A stretch of 64,000 nt of DNA, taken from Candidatus Manganitrophus noduliformans (lineage in GTDB: Bacteria; Nitrospirota; Nitrospiria; SBBL01; Manganitrophaceae). The translations under genes and the position numbers were made by a program. The notes beneath the pieces were generated by a model. The model worked only from the letters and a program-made list of their open reading frames with translations, was not told the origin of the DNA and made no database searches. Below, piece by piece: positions 1 through 8,939 of the stretch; the first letter of the stretch is position 1, and every line of letters begins with the position of its first letter. The stretch covers positions 267,921 through 331,920 of the forward strand of contig NZ_VTOW01000005.1 in assembly GCF_012184425.1 (NCBI RefSeq). The letters are read 5' to 3'.

Positions 1-1
1 C

Positions 2-331
2 CATGTCGGGATCACCGCCTCTTCAGATACCTTTTATGCCGGGGAGGAGCGGACTGACGGCTTTTCCCATTACCTGCTGCGGCGGCTGCGGGGGTTGACC
101 GAGGAGATGAAGCGGCTGCACGTTCTCAACTTCGAAATGGAGTCGGCGACGCTGCTGACGATGTGCGCCGCGCTCGGCCTGAAGGGGGGGGTGATCACGG
201 GGGTGGTGAATCGAAGGAGGAAGAAAGAAGAAAAGATCACGCCGGAGCGGCTGCGGGCGGGCGAAGAGAATGTCATCCGGGTGGCGCTCACCGCCGCCGA
301 ACGGCTTTTGGCGCTTCGAAAAAAAGAGTGA
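2..331 (+). CDS. udp: Uridine phosphorylase, C-terminal part (5' end outside window)
   Basis: This is the C-terminal 109 residues of a nucleoside phosphorylase that cleaves uridine to uracil and ribose-1-phosphate. The frame is open from base 2. It contains HVGITASSDTFYAGEERTDG followed by NFEMESATLLTMCAALGLKG, the substrate-binding and ribose-binding stretches typical of uridine phosphorylase, with the conserved Met-Glu-Ser. After the GVVNR segment the family's C-terminal helix follows. The start and phosphate-binding region lie upstream of the window. It ends 14 bases before the stop of the convergent REC-PilZ gene. Assignment to Udp rather than another PNP-family member rests on the MESATLLTMC motif. 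Confidence 0.85.
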   Translation, partial: HVGITASSDTFYAGEERTDGFSHYLLRRLRGLTEEMKRLHVLNFEMESATLLTMCAALGLKGGVITGVVNRRRKKEEKITPERLRAGEENVIRVALTAAERLLALRKKE

Positions 332-345
332 CGATCACCCCGGTT

Positions 346-1119
346 CTAAGAAAGGGGGGGTGAGTTCATCTCTTCATGATGCTTGATGTACTCAAGCAGT
401 CTCGGATTTTCCTTCCCGATCCGATCAAAGCGGATGTGGATCGCATAGGTGATTCCATTTTGCAAAGGGCTTGTCCAAGCCACCTCTCCCACGATCGATT
501 CGGTTGTTGTCTTTCCTCGATCGGTTCCAAAAATGACCTCGACACGGACGAACTCCCCTTTTTGGAATTTCTCCGGACAAAGGATTCCGATCCCGTGGGT
601 ACAGATGTCCTGGACCAAAATGTCGCTCGTCGGATGTATCCCGAGCCGGGTGAGGCTCGAAATCGAAATCATTGGGATTCGGAAGCGGCTCCTTCGATTG
701 TACAAAGCGCTTTCGATCGATGGGATTCTGGAGCGATCGAGCTTTTTCTTGCTGTCGATGGCTTGAGCGATTTCGACCATCAATTGTGGAACATTGAACG
801 GCTTGGTGTAATAGCTTCTTGCTCCGAGCCGGACCAAATCGGCGGCGCTCCCCTGATTTCCGGCGCCGTACCCGGTGATAATCATGACCTCGATATGAGG
901 GTTATACTCTTTGATCGACTTCAATACGGCGACCCCGTCCATCCCCGGCATCCTTAAGTCCAGCGTGACCAGATCGACCGTCCTCTTTCGAATGATTTGC
1001 ATCGCCCGAAGACCGCCGTCCGCTTCCTCCACTCTGTAGTGGGACTTGAGAAGCAACTTCAGCGACTCACGCGGGCCGGTTTCATCATCGACGATTAAAA
1101 CGGTACTCTTGGAATTCAT
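346..1119 (-). CDS. Response regulator with C-terminal PilZ-like domain
   Basis: This 257-residue protein has a CheY-like receiver domain at residues 5-120, with the acidic pair D11/D12, phospho-acceptor D54 (in TLDLRMPG) and K106 (in YYTKPF). Residues 138-245 resemble a PilZ-type beta-barrel (RRSRFRIP, VQDICTHGIGILCP and later beta strands). PilZ domains usually bind cyclic-di-GMP, but the RxxxR plus D/NxSxxG signature is only partly recognisable here (RRSRFR, DICTHGIG), so ligand binding is uncertain. An AAAAAGGAG-like ribosome site precedes the ATG on the minus strand. No kinase partner is adjacent on this strand; a REC-PAS kinase lies about 0.9 kb away on the other strand. It probably couples phosphorelay input to motility or surface behaviour. 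Confidence 0.8.
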   Translation of the reverse strand: MNSKSTVLIVDDETGPRESLKLLLKSHYRVEEADGGLRAMQIIRKRTVDLVTLDLRMPGMDGVAVLKSIKEYNPHIEVMIITGYGAGNQGSAADLVRLGARSYYTKPFNVPQLMVEIAQAIDSKKKLDRSRIPSIESALYNRRSRFRIPMISISSLTRLGIHPTSDILVQDICTHGIGILCPEKFQKGEFVRVEVIFGTDRGKTTTESIVGEVAWTSPLQNGITYAIHIRFDRIGKENPRLLEYIKHHEEMNSPPLS

Positions 1120-1287
1120 CCCAGGTCTCCTTTTTCTTGGTCGTTACTTCAAGGTTTGTTGTTGCATGTTTTCACACTGGAAGAGGCTTTCCCGTTCGTG
1201 ATTTCCCTAGGTGGAAAGGTATCAGAGATTCGTAATTCGTCAATAAAGAATACTCGGTATAGGGTCAAATCGATGTGATCCATCCGT

Positions 1288-1331
1288 CCCTTTTTATAGG
1301 GATTGAGAGCTCCAAAAGGGTTCTGTTATGT
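1288..1331 (+). promoter_or_regulatory. Promoter of the palindrome/-35 class (degenerate copy)
   Basis: CCC-N8-GGG is followed at once by ATTGAGA. The -35 is TTGAGA (1303-1308), the spacer is exactly 17 bp, and the -10 is TTATGT (1326-1331). The architecture matches the eight better copies elsewhere in the window, although the palindrome is shorter. It would drive the secreted-protein gene starting at 1376 with a leader of about 38 nt. Confidence 0.5.
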
Positions 1332-1375
1332 TAAGTAAGGTGAATGCAGCGCCGCGATAGGGAAAGGAGAATGAG

Positions 1376-1879
1376 ATGAAGTTTTCATTTTTGGTGATAT
1401 GGACCTTCCTGCTCTTGAGCGTTGACCCCCCTGCAACGCATGCCCAAGGCAACCCAATTCAACAGTACGACGGAAACATCATTCTTCCGAGCACCTTTGA
1501 AGATCTCATCTGTTTGGGAAATTGGAATGCGGAGCTGGAGCGGTGTGAGGGGTCTGCCGTGAGTTCCGGCGCTTTGGCCGCGATTTCCGCCGCGAAATCG
1601 GCCGACCGGCTGGAGCAGATCCGCCTGCTTCTGAATTCCATCAACAACAAACTTTCGGAGAACACGCAAGCGTTGATCGATCTTCGGAACGCGTTCGATC
1701 TGCAAGGCGCTCCGACGACGCAGTCGCTGCGCGAAGCGATCATTACCCGATTCGAGGCGGTTCCCTCGGGGATCTTGACCGAGGATTCAGTTAAAGAAGA
1801 GCTTGATCGGTTGAGGAATGACATCCTCGGAGAGGTGGAGCGGAGAAATTTGACGCCGCCTCGATCCTCCGGAGAGTGA
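1376..1879 (+). CDS. Putative secreted protein of unknown function
   Basis: This 167-residue protein has a clear N-terminal signal peptide: a basic start, a hydrophobic core at about residues 4-16 and a likely cleavage after THA at about residue 23. The mature part is acidic and helical, and residues 70-150 look like coiled coil (IRLLLNSINNKLSENTQALI). I recognise no domain. The start is supported by GGAAAGGAGA just upstream of the ATG. It stands alone between divergent and co-directional signalling genes and has its own upstream promoter of the palindromic class. A periplasmic role is likely but no specific function can be given. Confidence 0.7.
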   Translation: MKFSFLVIWTFLLLSVDPPATHAQGNPIQQYDGNIILPSTFEDLICLGNWNAELERCEGSAVSSGALAAISAAKSADRLEQIRLLLNSINNKLSENTQALIDLRNAFDLQGAPTTQSLREAIITRFEAVPSGILTEDSVKEELDRLRNDILGEVERRNLTPPRSSGE

Positions 1880-1978
1880 GGGGCCGGGAGAGCATAAAAG
1901 CGGCGCTTTCCGTAGACCCCAGTTTTAATCGAGTAGAAGCGTAATCCCCGCTCCAGACAGCCCTTCCAGAGTTCCCCC

Positions 1979-2008
1979 TTGTATACGATAAAAACAATTC
2001 TGTAGAAT
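1979..2008 (+). promoter_or_regulatory. Sigma-70-like promoter for the REC-PAS kinase
   Basis: TTGTAT (1979-1984), an 18-bp spacer and TAGAAT (2003-2008) lie just upstream of the kinase start at 2034. The match to the -10 consensus is good. The palindrome found at the stress-type promoters is missing here. Confidence 0.5.
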
Positions 2009-2033
2009 AGAAAAAGTCTTTAATCGAGAGAGA

Positions 2034-3689
2034 ATGCCACAGGTGAAAGAGGGAATGAATATATTATTGGTCGATGATCATCCGGAGAATCTTCTGGCTC
2101 TGGAAGCGGTCCTGGATGTTCCTGAATATCGCCTGGTCCGGGCACAGTCAGGGATGGAAGCGCTCAGACTTCTCCTTAAAGAGTCATTCTCCCTCATTCT
2201 GCTCGATGTCCATATGCCGGGGCTGAATGGCTATGAGACGGCCGCCCTCATCCGCGAGCGCCCAAAGACGCGCGACATTCCGATTATCTTCATTACGGCC
2301 GTCAATAAATCCGAAGAAGATGTGGAGAAAGGGTATTCGGTCGGGGCAGTCGATTACATCATCAAGCCGTTTGATCCGGAATCCCTCAAGGCGAAAGTGG
2401 CAATCCTAACAGGATTGCACAAAAAAGAGGAACTCTCCCGACCCGCTGAGAACCTTCCTTTAGAGAATACAGCGCTCTCCCCCCAGCCTTACCGAAATCT
2501 AACCCACGCCATCCCACAGATTGTCTGGATCGCCCAGCCGGACGGGGCCGTGGATTTCTTCAATCAGCCTTGGTTTAACTATACCGGTCTGAGTTTTGAA
2601 CAGAGCGAAGGGTGGGGATGGACCAAGGTGATCCATCCGGAAGATCATCCGTCGGCGATCGATCAGTGGACGGAAGCCCTCAGAGGAGAAAAAGAGTATC
2701 AGATGGAGTGCCGGCTCAAGCGGGCCGACGGCGCCTATCGCTGGCATCTCTATCGCGCTTCTCCGGAGCGAGATTCCCAAGGGCGGGTTCTTGCCTGGTT
2801 AGGGACGGCAACCGATGTCAACGATCAGAAGCAGGGACAGGAGAAATTACAGGGAATCATTGAGGAGTTGGAACAAAAAAAGAAAGAGGCGGAGGCGGCA
2901 ACCCGTCTGAAATCAGAATTCGTCTCCAACGTCTCCCATGAGCTGCGAACCCCGCTGAATGCCATCCTCGGCTACGCTTCTCTCGTATTGGAAGGGACTT
3001 ACGGCGAAGTCCCCGAGTCTCTGAAGGGTCCGGTGGACGGAATCCAACGAAACGCCTTCGAGTTGCTTGAGTTGATCAATAACCTCCTCGATCTCTCTAA
3101 AATGGAATCGGGCCAGATGCCGATCGCGATCGCGCCAGTGGACTTAAGACGCCTTCTTCCGGAAGCGGCTCAGAAGGTGGCGCCGCTGTTAAGCGGAAAG
3201 AAGGTTGCGGTGAAGTGGAGAATCGCGGACAACCTAAAGAATATTCAAAGTGATCCGCTGAAGATCCGGCAGATTTTCATGAATCTTCTCAGCAATGCGA
3301 TTAAGTTCACAGAGGAAGGATCGATTGCCATCTCTGCGGTCGATTCAGATGGAGGAATTCTTTTGTCAATTGAGGATACCGGTATCGGAATCAGAGAAGA
3401 AGACCTTCCGGTCATTTTCGATGCCTTCCGGCAAATCGATGGCTCCGCGACACGAGAAGCAGGCGGGAGCGGCTTAGGATTGACCATCGTCAAAAAAATA
3501 CTTGAAGTGCTTCAGGGAAGAATCGAAGTTCGAAGTAAGCCCGGGAAGGGATCGACCTTTACGATTTTTCTGCCCGAGGATCTGCCCAATCTTCCCAAAC
3601 CGATCAGTACCCCAAGTGGGGCTCCATCGGCGAATCCTGATCCGGCTTCGTTAGAGAAATCTAACTCCGCGTCAGAAGAGACGGTTTGA
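2034..3689 (+). CDS. REC-PAS-HisKA-HATPase hybrid histidine kinase
   Basis: This 551-residue cytoplasmic sensor kinase has an N-terminal receiver domain (residues 8-125; D58 in LILLDVHMPG, K111 in IIKPF) and a PAS/PAC domain (about 150-265, with RADGAYRWHLYRASP). A short coiled linker is followed by a HisKA domain with H302 in NVSHELRTPLN, and a HATPase_c domain with the N-box (NLLSNAIKF), G1 (DTGIGI) and G2 (GGSGLGLTIVKK). The low-complexity tail (PKPISTPSGAPSANPDPASLE) is disordered. There are no membrane segments. The ATG at 2055 has a better ribosome site (GAAAGAGGG) and would remove seven residues, so the start is uncertain. It converges with the PhoB-like regulator at 3720. Its receiver may accept phosphate from another kinase. 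Confidence 0.9.
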   Translation: MPQVKEGMNILLVDDHPENLLALEAVLDVPEYRLVRAQSGMEALRLLLKESFSLILLDVHMPGLNGYETAALIRERPKTRDIPIIFITAVNKSEEDVEKGYSVGAVDYIIKPFDPESLKAKVAILTGLHKKEELSRPAENLPLENTALSPQPYRNLTHAIPQIVWIAQPDGAVDFFNQPWFNYTGLSFEQSEGWGWTKVIHPEDHPSAIDQWTEALRGEKEYQMECRLKRADGAYRWHLYRASPERDSQGRVLAWLGTATDVNDQKQGQEKLQGIIEELEQKKKEAEAATRLKSEFVSNVSHELRTPLNAILGYASLVLEGTYGEVPESLKGPVDGIQRNAFELLELINNLLDLSKMESGQMPIAIAPVDLRRLLPEAAQKVAPLLSGKKVAVKWRIADNLKNIQSDPLKIRQIFMNLLSNAIKFTEEGSIAISAVDSDGGILLSIEDTGIGIREEDLPVIFDAFRQIDGSATREAGGSGLGLTIVKKILEVLQGRIEVRSKPGKGSTFTIFLPEDLPNLPKPISTPSGAPSANPDPASLEKSNSASEETV

Positions 3690-3719
3690 AGCGTACCTCC
3701 TCCCCACCATCGATACCGG

Positions 3720-4403
3720 TTATTCTTCATCAACGAGCTTGTAACCCAAAGACGGGACTGTCTCGATGGCATCGGTCAACAATGGAATCTTCTCCCTCAG
3801 CCTTCGGACATGCACATCGACCGTCCGTGTGGTCCCGAAGTAGTCGTACCCCCAGACGGTGTTCAACAGATGGTCGCGCGTCAGGACCTTCCCTTTATTC
3901 TTCAGCAGATGTTCGAGCAGGGCAAATTCCTTGGCAGTGAGGGTCACCCGGTTCTCCGAGGCGCTCACCTCATGGCGGGGGACATCCATCACCAGATCGC
4001 GATACGCGTAGCTTGAGGCGCTCTCCTTGCGCTCGGTTCTCCGGAGCAGCGCTTTCACACGCGCCATCAGCTCTTTGGGGGAGAAGGGCTTGGTGACATA
4101 ATCGTCGGCCCCCAGCTCCAGCCCCACGACTTTATCACTTTCCTCATCTTTGGCGGTGAGGAAGAGAATCGGAATCGAGGCGGTCTCCTCTTTGTTCCGC
4201 AGCTTCCGGCAAACCTGGAGCCCGTCTTCCCCCGGCATCATGATATCGAGGATCACCAACGAGAAAGGCTGCTTGGCCAGCGCCTTGAGCGCGTCCGAGC
4301 CGTTGGAGACGCAAAGCGGCTCGAACCCTTCTTTCTGCAAATGGTGCGCGACCAGCTTGCTTAAATCGGCCTCATCGTCCACCATCAATATTTTCTGCGA
4401 CAT
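3720..4403 (-). CDS. OmpR/PhoB-family response regulator
   Basis: This 227-residue DNA-binding regulator has a receiver domain at residues 4-118 (D9/D10, phospho-acceptor D53 in VILDIMMPG, K105 in YVTKPFSP). Its winged-helix OmpR domain spans about 130-225 (LTAKEFALLEHLLKNKGKVLTRDHLLNTVWGYDYFGTTRTVDVHVRRLREKI; wing end LGYKLV). It resembles PhoB/PhoP-type proteins. It is the third gene of a leftward operon: regulator (4821-5564), arsC, this gene, with a 10-base gap after arsC. No cognate kinase lies in the operon. The convergent hybrid kinase at 2034-3689 is the nearest candidate, but pairing is not shown by sequence. Confidence 0.9.
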   Translation of the reverse strand: MSQKILMVDDEADLSKLVAHHLQKEGFEPLCVSNGSDALKALAKQPFSLVILDIMMPGEDGLQVCRKLRNKEETASIPILFLTAKDEESDKVVGLELGADDYVTKPFSPKELMARVKALLRRTERKESASSYAYRDLVMDVPRHEVSASENRVTLTAKEFALLEHLLKNKGKVLTRDHLLNTVWGYDYFGTTRTVDVHVRRLREKIPLLTDAIETVPSLGYKLVDEE

Positions 4404-4413
4404 CGGTTCTCCT

Positions 4414-4821
4414 TCATAACGGCGAAGTGATTTTTAAACTTTCAAGTAAACCTTGAACTTTCTGCTCGATCCTGTTTCGTACCTCTCGGAACTGATCGAT
4501 GGGCCAATGTTTCGGATCGGGGATCGCCCAATCCTCGCGGTGTTTCGCCTTCACCATCGGGCACTCGTCTCCGCAGCCCATCGTGATAACCGCGTCGTAT
4601 TCAATATCCGGGATCTCACGGAGCGATTTGGAGGTATGCTTCGTCAGGTCGTAACCGACTTCCCACATCGCTTCAACCGTTTTCGGATCGATCTTTCCCG
4701 ACGGGCGCGATCCGGCGCTGTAAACCGCGACCGCTTCTCTTCCATAGCGCCGCGCGAATGCTTCGGCCATTTGGCTGCGGCATGCGTTTTCGATGCAGAC
4801 AAAGAGAATCCGTTTCATCAT
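4414..4821 (-). CDS. arsC: Arsenate reductase, thioredoxin-coupled (low-MW phosphatase fold)
   Basis: This 135-residue enzyme reduces arsenate to arsenite in the cytoplasm. The P-loop CX5R is C9-IENAC-R15 near the N terminus. The redox cysteines expected for the thioredoxin-type ArsC are C83 and C87 (TMGCGDECP), and the general-acid DP loop (IPDP) is at about residues 100-102. Length and motif order match the family. The start codon shares one base with the upstream regulator's stop (TGATG), which implies translational coupling. The second regulator gene follows after 10 bases. No arsenite pump or ArsR is seen in the window, so an alternative role as a phosphatase-like signalling enzyme cannot be excluded. 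Confidence 0.88.
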   Translation of the reverse strand: MMKRILFVCIENACRSQMAEAFARRYGREAVAVYSAGSRPSGKIDPKTVEAMWEVGYDLTKHTSKSLREIPDIEYDAVITMGCGDECPMVKAKHREDWAIPDPKHWPIDQFREVRNRIEQKVQGLLESLKITSPL

Positions 4822-5564
4822 CAGCCGGTCTCCTCCGGCGGACGGAATTTATAACCGATGCCCCGAACCGTCAAAATGAATTGAGGATGAGAGGGGTCGG
4901 GCTCCAGGTGTTGCCGGATGGAGTGAATATGAACGTCGAGGTTATGCTCTTCGACGAACTGGTTTTCTCCCCACAAGGTCGTGATCAATTCATCCCGCTT
5001 GAACACCTTTCCGGGGTTCTGCGCCAGGAACTTTAAAAGTCCGAATTCGGTGCGGGTCAGCCGAATCAATCGCCCGGCCATCCTAATTTCGTGACGCTCG
5101 GTGTCGATTACCAGCGCGCCGGCGCGGTACGCGCCGCCCGGTTTCTGCTCGGCGGCCATCCGCTTGCGACGGAGGAGCGCCTTGATCCGGGCGATCAGCT
5201 CCCGAAGGCTCACCGGTTTGGGGAGGTAATCGTCCGCCCCCGACTCCAGACCGAGAATGCGGTTGGCTTCTTCTCCCAGCGCAGTAAGAATAAGAAGGGG
5301 AATCGCCTTGGTTTTTAAGTTTTTTCTAAGCAACCGGCAGACCTCCCAGCCGCTTAAGCCGGGGAGCATCAAATCGAGGATAATCAGATCAGGCGGCCGG
5401 CGCTGCGCTTCGGAGAGCCCCGTTTCCCCTTCGGCGGCGACCCGGACGTGATAATGATGTCGGGTCAGCTCTTTTTTGAGGATATCGATCATGTCCGGAT
5501 GATCCTCGATAATGAGGATCTCTTCAGGCTTTGGAGACGTGACGCGAAGACGACTTTGCACCAT
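4821..5564 (-). CDS. OmpR-family response regulator
   Basis: This 247-residue regulator has a receiver domain at about residues 15-130 (E20/D21, phospho-acceptor D64 in IILDLMLPG, K in YLPKPVS) and an OmpR winged helix at about 150-243 (LTRTEFGLLKFLAQNPGKVFKRDELITTLWG; HIHSIRQHLEPDP; VRGIGYKF). It carries a roughly 14-residue N-terminal extension before the first strand; a later start is possible but has no internal Met in that stretch. It is the first gene of the RR-arsC-RR operon. A short inverted repeat abuts its start codon and may be an autoregulatory site. Confidence 0.9.
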   Translation of the reverse strand: MVQSRLRVTSPKPEEILIIEDHPDMIDILKKELTRHHYHVRVAAEGETGLSEAQRRPPDLIILDLMLPGLSGWEVCRLLRKNLKTKAIPLLILTALGEEANRILGLESGADDYLPKPVSLRELIARIKALLRRKRMAAEQKPGGAYRAGALVIDTERHEIRMAGRLIRLTRTEFGLLKFLAQNPGKVFKRDELITTLWGENQFVEEHNLDVHIHSIRQHLEPDPSHPQFILTVRGIGYKFRPPEETG

Positions 5565-5578
5565 GTAACCGATGTTAC
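5565..5578. promoter_or_regulatory. Inverted repeat abutting the regulator start codon
   Basis: GTAAC-CGAT-GTTAC is a perfect 5+5 inverted repeat lying directly 5' of the ATG of the first regulator gene. Position and symmetry suggest an operator or a leader hairpin. Chance occurrence is possible for such short arms. Confidence 0.3.
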
Positions 5579-5657
5579 CCGAGCGGTGTTTTATGAGGAT
5601 TACGCCGATGTTAAATTTCTGTTTCTTGACCGGGCGTTGAAAGCATCGGGTCCGGGA

Positions 5658-7196
5658 TCACCAGGCTTCTCTCTTGACCCCGTTTTTCGTTCCTCTGAGC
5701 GCTTGATGAAGCCGGCCTGCGGCGGCGAAAATCTGTTCTCGAACGGAAAGGGGAAGCAGCGGGGTCCAGAGAAGAAACACCCCATAGACGGTCCAGTAAA
5801 AGAGGGTGTCAAAGATTAAAGCCGTGAAGGGAGCGATCGAAAGTGTTTGACGGAGAAATACGGCGGGGAGGAAAACGGAAACAGCCAGGAAAAGCGTTCC
5901 GGCGAGTTTCCCCCAGGGGAGGAATTTTCTCCAGGAGGTGTCCATTATTCTTCGTATCTTCCAGAGCATCATCCCTTTTCCGAGATACATCACCAAAACG
6001 GTGGTGAGGACCGCTCCGGTGAGGCCGGCGATGTGGATGAGGGGGATGATCAGGAGGAGGGTCAGAACGATTTTTGCGGAGGTCGTTAAAAGAATAAATG
6101 GGATTCGGGCGTAACATCGGAGCATCCCGTCGGTTAGAAAGACCGCCGGCAGAATTCCGAGCGCGGAAATCTGAAAAAGAGGGATACTTTCCCGATAGGC
6201 GTCCGTAAAGAGAAGCGCGATCATGTCGGGGGCGATCAAGACGAAGAAAATTCCGACCGGGAAGAAAAAAAGGGCGAGGCGGGCGGTGACATCATGCCAC
6301 AGGGCGAGCCGTTCTTGATTCGAGCCGTTCTTCAGAAGCGACGACATTCGTACCATCAGAACCTGGGTGGTCGGCGTGTAGATGAAATCGATGATCGGAA
6401 TTTGCATGATGCCGACCGAGTAGACGGCAAAGGTCGCGACATCGAACAGGGAAGCGACGGCATACTGGTGAAGATTCTGTTGAAGGACATCAACCACCAC
6501 GGCGGCGCCGAAAGGGAGGGCATAGGCGAGCTGTGTTTTAAGACCCTCCGTCCGGATCAACGACATTCGATTTTTACCACGAAGGAGGATTCGGACCGTA
6601 TAGGCCGCCGTCATCGCCAGCCGCAACGCCGCAAAAGAAAGCAATCCGATGATGACGGCTGAGAGGGAGCGGCCGATCAGAAGGGGGAGAATAATAAAGA
6701 GGGCGCGGATCATTTCCGATAGAAAAAGGACCGTTGAACCGGCTGCGATCCGCTCCTGAGCAACCAGCATCGTCTCCAGATGACATGAGGCGAGCATCAA
6801 GACGAGAAAGAGGGCCAACTTGGGAAGATAGGGAACAAGGGATGGGTTGGAAAACCAGTCGGCGAGCGGTTCTCCCCCCAAGAGAAGGCCGACGCCGGCA
6901 AGCACGCCTGCGGCGGTCACAAAAAAAATCGCCTGAAAGATCCAGGACGTTCTGCGGTTTGGATCGTGGGGAATAAAGTAATAAAGGCTCTGAACCATCC
7001 CTCCCTGTAAGATCAGATAGAGGGTTGTAAAGATTAAAAAGATCTGCTTGAAAGTTCCATATTCGGCCGGGTCCAACCCGCGTGCCAAAAAAATAGGGAT
7101 AAAAAAGGTGAGGGTAAAGGAAGCGATCCGTCCGATGATCAGAATGAGCGCCTGCGAGTGAACCGACTTGGGTTTGACTTCGGATGCGATCTCCAT
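5658..7196 (-). CDS. Polysaccharide flippase (Wzx/PST-like, MOP superfamily)
   Basis: This 512-residue integral membrane protein has about 12-14 hydrophobic helices. It begins with ALILIIGRIASFTLTFFIPIFLARGL and the following DPAEYGTFKQIFLI, a pattern typical of oligosaccharide/O-antigen flippases that move undecaprenyl-linked sugars across the inner membrane. A central charged loop (about residues 205-220) separates two halves. It lies 57 bases downstream of the membrane acyltransferase gene at 7254-8504 and is probably co-transcribed with it. No glycosyltransferases are nearby, so the exported glycan is unknown. A more general MOP/MATE-like transporter is the main alternative. Confidence 0.8.
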   Translation of the reverse strand: MEIASEVKPKSVHSQALILIIGRIASFTLTFFIPIFLARGLDPAEYGTFKQIFLIFTTLYLILQGGMVQSLYYFIPHDPNRRTSWIFQAIFFVTAAGVLAGVGLLLGGEPLADWFSNPSLVPYLPKLALFLVLMLASCHLETMLVAQERIAAGSTVLFLSEMIRALFIILPLLIGRSLSAVIIGLLSFAALRLAMTAAYTVRILLRGKNRMSLIRTEGLKTQLAYALPFGAAVVVDVLQQNLHQYAVASLFDVATFAVYSVGIMQIPIIDFIYTPTTQVLMVRMSSLLKNGSNQERLALWHDVTARLALFFFPVGIFFVLIAPDMIALLFTDAYRESIPLFQISALGILPAVFLTDGMLRCYARIPFILLTTSAKIVLTLLLIIPLIHIAGLTGAVLTTVLVMYLGKGMMLWKIRRIMDTSWRKFLPWGKLAGTLFLAVSVFLPAVFLRQTLSIAPFTALIFDTLFYWTVYGVFLLWTPLLPLSVREQIFAAAGRLHQALRGTKNGVKREAW

Positions 7197-7253
7197 CGAG
7201 CCATTTCTCCTGCCAATTCAGAAAGTGAAGGGAACACCCGGTTTATTGTCACT

Positions 7254-8504
7254 TCACCAGAGGTCTTTTTTCAGGTTAAGGAGCTCCGGGGAGATGTCGG
7301 GCGAGGTGAGCGCATTTTCTCTTTTCATTTCACTCGGCCTCCGTTTTGCTTTGCCCGACCGGTTCCATCCTTTTAGAAAGGAATCGTTGTAGATGCGAGC
7401 CAGGTAAAAGAGAATCATGAAGGTGCCTCCTAAATAGAGGGTCCACTCTGCGATGTTTAGCTGATTGCGCCATCCGATGAGAGCGGGAATGGTCTGCACA
7501 AGAAAATATTGGACGACATAAGTGAATAACGATGTTTTACCGAAGAGGGCGAGCGCCTTTTCGAACCGCCCGAAGTTCTTTTCCATTTCGATCTTCCGAA
7601 CAAAATAAGCCAGAATCAGAAAGAGAACGCCGATATAAAACGGAAGCAGAGAGGAGAGTTTTTCAGGGTAGAAGAGCGTTTTCAGCGTGTTTCCAAAGAA
7701 GCCCTCCGAGAAGAATTTTCCCGCTCCCCAGAGTCCGACGAGGAATCCGGATAAAAGAATCAACGGGACGATGCTTCTTCGGAGTGTTCCGACGAATTGA
7801 CCGAGTGTTGCACCGACAATCGACCGGGCGAAGCTGTTTCCGAGGACCGTTCCGATCATAAAGAGGCCGGCCAGAGGAACAATCGGGTAGGTATCTCCCA
7901 GAAGAGGGTTGTCGCGGAGGGAGACCCCGAAAGTGAACTCTTTGACAACGAGCAAGATCGGCGAAGAGATCGAAGGGAAGAACGAGAAGAGCTTCCATGA
8001 AAGGAGACAGGTTATCCCGAGGACGATCCGAGCGGGTCGGTCCAACCGTGGAACCAAGGTCGGGAGAAGCATGAAAAGGACCGCCAGCGCGTCGGTGATG
8101 TACCAGTAGCGGAGGCAGGCCTCGATCAATGAGGTTTCCTGACGGAGCGGATAGGTCGCCAAGGAAATGAGCAGATGGGCAAGGGTGAGAAGCTGGATGC
8201 CCCGGATGAAGTATTTCCATCGAATGCGTTGAAAGTGTGAATAAGTCGACTCGAAATAACCGAGCAACATGCCGCTGATCATTGTGAAGCCGGGGGTTCC
8301 GAGGTTGGTGACTTTCGTGATCAGAAGGCCCAACCATTTATTCGATTCCGAGTCGTTTAAGAGAATGAGGCCGTGACCGACGGTGATCACACACATCAGC
8401 AGGCCGCGAACGACATCGACGGCATCGACACGGTTTCGAGGCGACGGGGTCGGAGGGTTGAGAAGATCTTGATGGGGCGAGTCGGGGAGCGCTAATACAG
8501 CCAT
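7254..8504 (-). CDS. Membrane acyltransferase-like / OpgC-like protein
   Basis: This 416-residue protein has about 10 hydrophobic segments. The N-terminal region NRVDAVDVVRGLLMCVITVGHGLIL has the R/D...RG...H arrangement seen at the start of acyltransferase-3, OpgC and DUF1624-type proteins. In those families the His lies in the first membrane helix and acts in acyl transfer. The rest is hydrophobic helices with short loops. It heads a two-gene leftward unit with the flippase, which suggests modification or export of a surface glycan. The exact acyl donor and family cannot be decided from sequence by eye. Confidence 0.65.
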   Translation of the reverse strand: MAVLALPDSPHQDLLNPPTPSPRNRVDAVDVVRGLLMCVITVGHGLILLNDSESNKWLGLLITKVTNLGTPGFTMISGMLLGYFESTYSHFQRIRWKYFIRGIQLLTLAHLLISLATYPLRQETSLIEACLRYWYITDALAVLFMLLPTLVPRLDRPARIVLGITCLLSWKLFSFFPSISSPILLVVKEFTFGVSLRDNPLLGDTYPIVPLAGLFMIGTVLGNSFARSIVGATLGQFVGTLRRSIVPLILLSGFLVGLWGAGKFFSEGFFGNTLKTLFYPEKLSSLLPFYIGVLFLILAYFVRKIEMEKNFGRFEKALALFGKTSLFTYVVQYFLVQTIPALIGWRNQLNIAEWTLYLGGTFMILFYLARIYNDSFLKGWNRSGKAKRRPSEMKRENALTSPDISPELLNLKKDLW

Positions 8505-8555
8505 CGTGCCAATTTATCAGGATGAACGCCGGGAATCCGCGGATCGAGCGAGCGT

Positions 8556-8753
8556 CTATACAGACCAGAGAACCGTGCGACGGACGTACGATTTTTTCTT
8601 AGACGGAGAAAAGTTCGCGCGATTGATCAGGATGATCGGATCGATGATATCGCCGCAGAGGATACAGCGCCAGATAAAATGCTCCGCGCGTCCGATCTCA
8701 TCCAGGGCTCGATCTTTTATCATCATCCCGCTACAACGTCTGCAAGGCATCAT
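8556..8753 (-). CDS. Small zinc-ribbon protein
   Basis: This 65-residue protein has two CxxC knuckles: CRRC at residues 4-7 and CILC at about 30-33, followed by GDIIDPIILINRA. The fold is a rubredoxin-like or zinc-ribbon module, and similar short orphan proteins occur in several environmental bacteria. The ATG is preceded by AAGGATGGG, an acceptable ribosome site, and two ATGs occur in tandem. The function is unknown. The opposite-strand frame is a shadow. Confidence 0.65.
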   Translation of the reverse strand: MMPCRRCSGMMIKDRALDEIGRAEHFIWRCILCGDIIDPIILINRANFSPSKKKSYVRRTVLWSV

Positions 8754-8939
8754 CCCATCCTTATTTTAATTTTTTTATCGGAGCGCCGTTTCTTTTATCT
8801 TCTTTCATCATAAAGGAAGGATATTTCTTCGCGATCAAAGAGATGTTAACGGGTTGTTAAATGTGACGGGGCCGGAGGAGCGAGAGAGAAAGACGGGGTC
8901 GTTCTCCCATAAGGAGGCAGGGTTTCGTCTCTACTTGTT

